A DNA stretch of 18,315 nucleotides from UBA12474 sp964549625 (lineage in GTDB: Bacteria; Babelota; Babeliae; Babelales; Babelaceae), in NCBI GenBank assembly GCA_964549625.1, contig CAZJVA010000012.1:1-18315 (forward strand), written 5' to 3'. The notes under the pieces were generated by a model, which had not been told where the DNA came from, searched no databases, and was given only the letters and a program-made list of their open reading frames with translations. Of the stretch, positions 15,255 to 18,315 are shown one piece after another. The translations under genes and the position numbers were made by a program. Position 1 is the first letter of the stretch, and the number at the start of each line of letters is the position of its first letter.

Positions 15255-16376
15255 ATGAGCGTAACATTTTCGTTTGACCGAGACACATTGTTTCCCATAC
15301 TTGCATCGCTTCAACCGCTTTGCACGCGCAGGACTACGGTTGAAGCAACAAGCAACCTCTTGTTGCGAATAAGCAATAAAGAGTTAGTTATTAAGGCAAC
15401 CGACTTGGAGATTAGCATTCAAGCCAGTTGTGAACTCATAGACAGCAATGCACTTACGCCACAAAACATTCTTATTCCAGGCCGCCGTTTTTTTGAAGTT
15501 GTTCGTGAACTTGAAGGCGCAATCACCTGTAACTTCGAAGATAACCAATTAGCTATAACTACGGATACTATCGAACTGCGACTTAACGTTCGGGATTCCG
15601 AGGAGTTCCCTCCGTTTCCTGAACGCATAGAAAATCTCTTAAGTTTCGAAAAACGCGACTTAATTAGTCTTCTCGACTCAGTCGCGTTCCTTATTCCACA
15701 AAACAATAGTAACCCTGCCCTCAACGGATTACTCATTGAAGTAGACGATAAAGCAACATCATTTACAAGTACCGACGGCCACCGGCTTGCCCAAGCAAAA
15801 ACATCCAAATATACCCTCGAAGAAACTAAAACCTGGCTTTTGCCGCGCCGTGCAGCATACGAACTAAAAAAAGTTTTGGATACCGTTGCAGATGAAGTAC
15901 TCTTTTTAGGCACCTGCGATAGCCACTTTGTTATTTCCAGTGCTCAATTTAACTTCTTTACACGCCTTATAGCACAGCCATTTCCAGAATACCGACCAAT
16001 TCTTGCAACGGCAGGTTTTGATGAGTGTCTCCTTGCAAAAACACCATTTGTGAAGGCGCTCAAACGTTCTGCATCCCTGCTATCTGGACAGTTTATTGCC
16101 AGCAACTTTTTTTTGAAAGAAGATGCCCTGACGCTCGTTTTCTCTAATAAGGGTGTTGGGACACTCCAAGAAGAAGTCCCTTTTGAGCAAGGATTAAGAG
16201 ATAAGGAATTAGAAATAAGGTTTTACGCGCCCTACCTGCTCGAAGGACTTCAAACGCTTAAAGGTGATACCCTGCGTTTTTTTATTATCAATGCACAGCG
16301 CCCCATTATCTTTACTGAAACAGTAGAGGATCGCATGGTTACCTACTTAGTAATGCCTGTTTCACAGACCAAGTAA
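15255..16376 (+). CDS. dnaN: DNA polymerase III beta subunit (sliding clamp)
   Basis: The beta clamp is a ring-shaped dimer that tethers DNA polymerase III and other factors to DNA. The 373-aa product has the normal length and the three-domain layout. Family landmarks visible include the domain-2 segment NPALNGLLIEV with TDGHRLA shortly after, the PEYRPIL motif near 242-248, and the C-terminal YLVMPV, part of the pocket that binds client peptides. The ATG at 15255 is preceded by AGGA at 15242-15245. The gene lies between proS and recF, and dnaN-recF adjacency is the classic replication/repair arrangement, although dnaA does not lie upstream here. Confidence 0.96.
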   Translation: MSVTFSFDRDTLFPILASLQPLCTRRTTVEATSNLLLRISNKELVIKATDLEISIQASCELIDSNALTPQNILIPGRRFFEVVRELEGAITCNFEDNQLAITTDTIELRLNVRDSEEFPPFPERIENLLSFEKRDLISLLDSVAFLIPQNNSNPALNGLLIEVDDKATSFTSTDGHRLAQAKTSKYTLEETKTWLLPRRAAYELKKVLDTVADEVLFLGTCDSHFVISSAQFNFFTRLIAQPFPEYRPILATAGFDECLLAKTPFVKALKRSASLLSGQFIASNFFLKEDALTLVFSNKGVGTLQEEVPFEQGLRDKELEIRFYAPYLLEGLQTLKGDTLRFFIINAQRPIIFTETVEDRMVTYLVMPVSQTK

Positions 16377-16394
16377 CGCATAAAGAGTTTGGGT

Positions 16395-17441
16395 ATGTGC
16401 AAAATAAACAGAATAGCGCTTCAGAATTTCCGGTGTTTTTCTCTGTTTCAACAGCAGATCGAAAAAAACATTGTTCTTATTCAAGGTGCAAATGGAACAG
16501 GCAAATCAACCATACTCGAAGCTATCCATACGGCAGCATTTGCAAAGTCTTTTCGCGCATCAGATACTAATCATTTAAGGAAATTCGAAACTCAATTTTT
16601 TTCGGTGTCACTTAGTGGCACCGACCAATTTACTGATCGTTGGGACTGTCGAATAGTAGAAAACACTGAAAAAAAAGAGGTAACATTTAACGGCAAAAAA
16701 GTCCGCGCATTTAAAGAGCTTATTGCAAGGTTAAAGGTAATAACCGCAATAGAAGAGGATCTACTGGTAATCGCCGGTAGCCCAGAACATCGGCGTAGCT
16801 TTATTGATAAAGCCGTATCATTCCAAAACCCTTCGTATGTTGAGTTGTTGCAAACTCAAAAAAAAGTTCTTCTTCAAAAAAATGCGCTATTAAAATCTCC
16901 TCAGCCTGATTACGAATTATTTAAACTCTGGAGCCAGAAACAAGACCAAATTGATGAACAAATTAGAAAACAGAGACACACCTACAGCAATCTTCTTATT
17001 GATACAGTTAACACCCTAGGCCAGACTCTTACCGAAGAGGTTCCTTCGATTTCTGCTCAATACGACTATTCTAATGCGCCAGATTTAGATACAAGGTGGG
17101 CGCGCGAAGCGAGCACCCATCGAATTCTTTGGGGTTCACACAAAGATGATATTATACTCACCTTTAACCATTTGCCTGCTCGCTTTTTTGCTTCTCGCGG
17201 CCAACAAAAATGGACACTCCTTCTATTAAAACTTGCACAAGCTCAACTCCTTTCTAGTGCATGTATTATGTTATTTGATGACTTTTTAACAGACCTTGAT
17301 CCCATACGAGCAGAGAAAATTCTGCGCCTTGCACTTGCGACTAATGCTCAAATCTTCATTACGATACCCCTCAACCAAAGCATAGAATCTTATTTAAGTT
17401 CTTTTCAACCACAAGTAATACAACTCGCCAATCCCTGTTAG
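16395..17441 (+). CDS. recF: RecF, DNA repair/replication ATPase
   Basis: RecF is an SMC-like ATPase that, with RecO and RecR, loads RecA at single-strand gaps. The 348-aa product has Walker A GANGTGKS at 31-38, the family segment SPEHRRSFID near 134-143, GSHKDD near 251-256, the ABC-type signature SRGQQKWT, and a Walker B region (IMLFDDFLTDLD). I chose the ATG at 16395 (MCKINRIALQNFRCF, where RecF proteins usually begin); a TTG at 16389 is in frame upstream. The gene starts 18 nt after dnaN. Walker B has D-D where many members have D-D/E; the ATPase looks functional. Confidence 0.94.
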   Translation: MCKINRIALQNFRCFSLFQQQIEKNIVLIQGANGTGKSTILEAIHTAAFAKSFRASDTNHLRKFETQFFSVSLSGTDQFTDRWDCRIVENTEKKEVTFNGKKVRAFKELIARLKVITAIEEDLLVIAGSPEHRRSFIDKAVSFQNPSYVELLQTQKKVLLQKNALLKSPQPDYELFKLWSQKQDQIDEQIRKQRHTYSNLLIDTVNTLGQTLTEEVPSISAQYDYSNAPDLDTRWAREASTHRILWGSHKDDIILTFNHLPARFFASRGQQKWTLLLLKLAQAQLLSSACIMLFDDFLTDLDPIRAEKILRLALATNAQIFITIPLNQSIESYLSSFQPQVIQLANPC

Positions 17442-17493
17442 AAATAACAACACCACAGACATTAGAAAAAAATTCAAAAAAACAAAAGTGATA

Positions 17494-17499
17494 TATACT
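17494..17499 (+). promoter_or_regulatory. Candidate -10 box for the 223-aa signal/TM protein gene
   Basis: TATACT at 17494-17499 lies 45 bp before the ATG at 17545, in A-rich DNA. No convincing -35 is seen. GGGAA at 17536-17540 is a moderate ribosome binding site. Confidence 0.35.
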
Positions 17500-17544
17500 A
17501 GGAATATTAAATTCATACTTCTTACTTAAAAAAACGGGAAAAAC

Positions 17545-18216
17545 ATGAACAAGGTTGGGATTTTAACACTAACACTTTGCGCTTTTAACAGTATGCTAGT
17601 TGAGGCGAAAGCTCTGCAGCCAGTCAAAAAAGTCGATACTATTAAAAAAATATCTGACCAGATAAAGCGAAACAAGCTTGAGTATTTAAAAAACTTAGAA
17701 AGAAAAGCTACATATAAGGCCCCAACATATCGAACTCCAATCATTCAACCAACAATAATACAACCAGTTATTCGACCAGCGCAAGTATCATATTCTGATT
17801 ATTATATTGATCGCTTAGCGGCCGCAACAGTGGCTACTGTGCTTGTTACCGGTCTTGTTATCTACTGCGCTGTTGAACTTGCAAAAACCAAAACAAAAAT
17901 AAAAACAAAAACCGAAATATACCAAGAATTTGAAGATGATATGAAATCCGCATGGAAGGATTTCGAACAAAACTGCCCTAAAAAAGATATTGCCACAGCC
18001 TGGAATACAATTGCAGACAACATTTATAACAAAAGCGGTGTAAAAAAAATCTTGGAAATGGATGACCCGAACAAAACCGGTCTGGAACTAACAGAAGAAT
18101 ACGGCAAATTAGTAAAAGAACTGCTCAAAGAATATCAGGAAAAAGCAGCCAAATTGAATGCAACACCATTATCTCCAAGTGCACCTGAGCTCGAAGAAGA
18201 AGAATTGTTTTTTTAA
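17545..18216 (+). CDS. Predicted envelope protein with signal peptide and TM helix (223 aa)
   Basis: No known family was recognised. The N-terminus is a signal peptide (1-21 or 23, VEAKA). A Pro/Ile-rich repeat-like stretch follows (TPIIQPTIIQPVIRP, 64-78), then a transmembrane helix (about 91-113, LAAATVATVLVTGLVIY), a basic Lys-Thr run (KTKTKIKTKTE, 114-124), and a helical charged domain (125-205) with an acidic end (ELEEEELFF). With cleavage, the protein would have its first part outside and its C-terminal domain inside, given the positive residues after the helix. The gene follows recF by 103 nt with a possible promoter of its own. It resembles the AAA+ pair only in general style. Confidence 0.7.
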   Translation: MNKVGILTLTLCAFNSMLVEAKALQPVKKVDTIKKISDQIKRNKLEYLKNLERKATYKAPTYRTPIIQPTIIQPVIRPAQVSYSDYYIDRLAAATVATVLVTGLVIYCAVELAKTKTKIKTKTEIYQEFEDDMKSAWKDFEQNCPKKDIATAWNTIADNIYNKSGVKKILEMDDPNKTGLELTEEYGKLVKELLKEYQEKAAKLNATPLSPSAPELEEEELFF

Positions 18217-18231
18217 ACGAAAGAAGTTCAT

Positions 18232-18257
18232 CCTGGGGCTTAAAAAGGGCCCCAAGG
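18232..18257 (+). terminator. Possible hairpin after the 223-aa gene
   Basis: TGGGGC (18234-18239) pairs with GCCCCA (18249-18254) around a 9-nt A-rich loop, and two further C-G pairs form if one base is bulged. No T tract follows, so it may be another structured RNA element, not an intrinsic terminator. The remaining sequence to the window end (18258-18315) shows no recognised feature. Confidence 0.3.
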
Positions 18258-18315
18258 GTGCGGCTGATCATCAGTTAACGTGACCTTGATAAAGGACATC
18301 GTGGAACAGAGGACA

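Noticed and set aside
1..18315. CRISPR array, tRNA or rRNA genes
   Set aside because: No regularly spaced repeats and no cloverleaf or rRNA signatures were seen on either strand.

Overview
The window reads as a compact bacterial chromosome segment. Housekeeping genes (rny, ymdB, proS, dnaN, recF) flank an accessory block rich in proteins with N-terminal signal or membrane segments. Signal-bearing AAA+ ATPases, a run of short secreted proteins of unknown family and an archaeal/eukaryotic-type prolyl-tRNA synthetase would fit a host-associated lineage such as Dependentiae (TM6). That assignment is an inference from gene style, not a demonstrated placement.

Layout: (1) 25-3328, plus strand: rny (RNase Y) overlaps ymdB by 4 bp, and a 10-TM EamA/DMT permease follows after 14 nt. 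(2) 3434-6433, plus strand: two adjacent AAA+ ATPases, each starting with a signal-like helix and further hydrophobic segments. The second carries a perfect 66-bp in-frame tandem duplication. A 16-17 bp perfect inverted repeat sits just after it. (3) 6708-9831, minus strand: five signal-peptide proteins. In transcription order these are a 120-aa helical-repeat protein, a 408-aa protein with 11-residue amphipathic repeats, a 57-aa four-cysteine peptide, a 182-aa protein and a 213-aa protein. The last four form a tight operon with 12-28 nt gaps and good Shine-Dalgarno sites. (4) 9998-17441, plus strand: a tyrosine recombinase diverging from the secreted cluster, a P-type cation ATPase, proS, dnaN and recF. 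(5) 17545-18216: another signal/TM protein of unknown family.

The housekeeping genes cover mRNA turnover and 2',3'-cyclic-nucleotide metabolism (rny-ymdB), translation (proS) and replication/repair (dnaN-recF). The most promising undescribed unit is the minus-strand secreted cluster. It combines apolipoprotein/synuclein-like 11-mer repeat proteins, a twin CX3C mini-protein, and a C-terminal WW...HD...FE motif shared by two of its members. Together these suggest an exported module acting at membranes or on the outside of the cell. No tRNA, rRNA, CRISPR array or insertion sequence was recognised.
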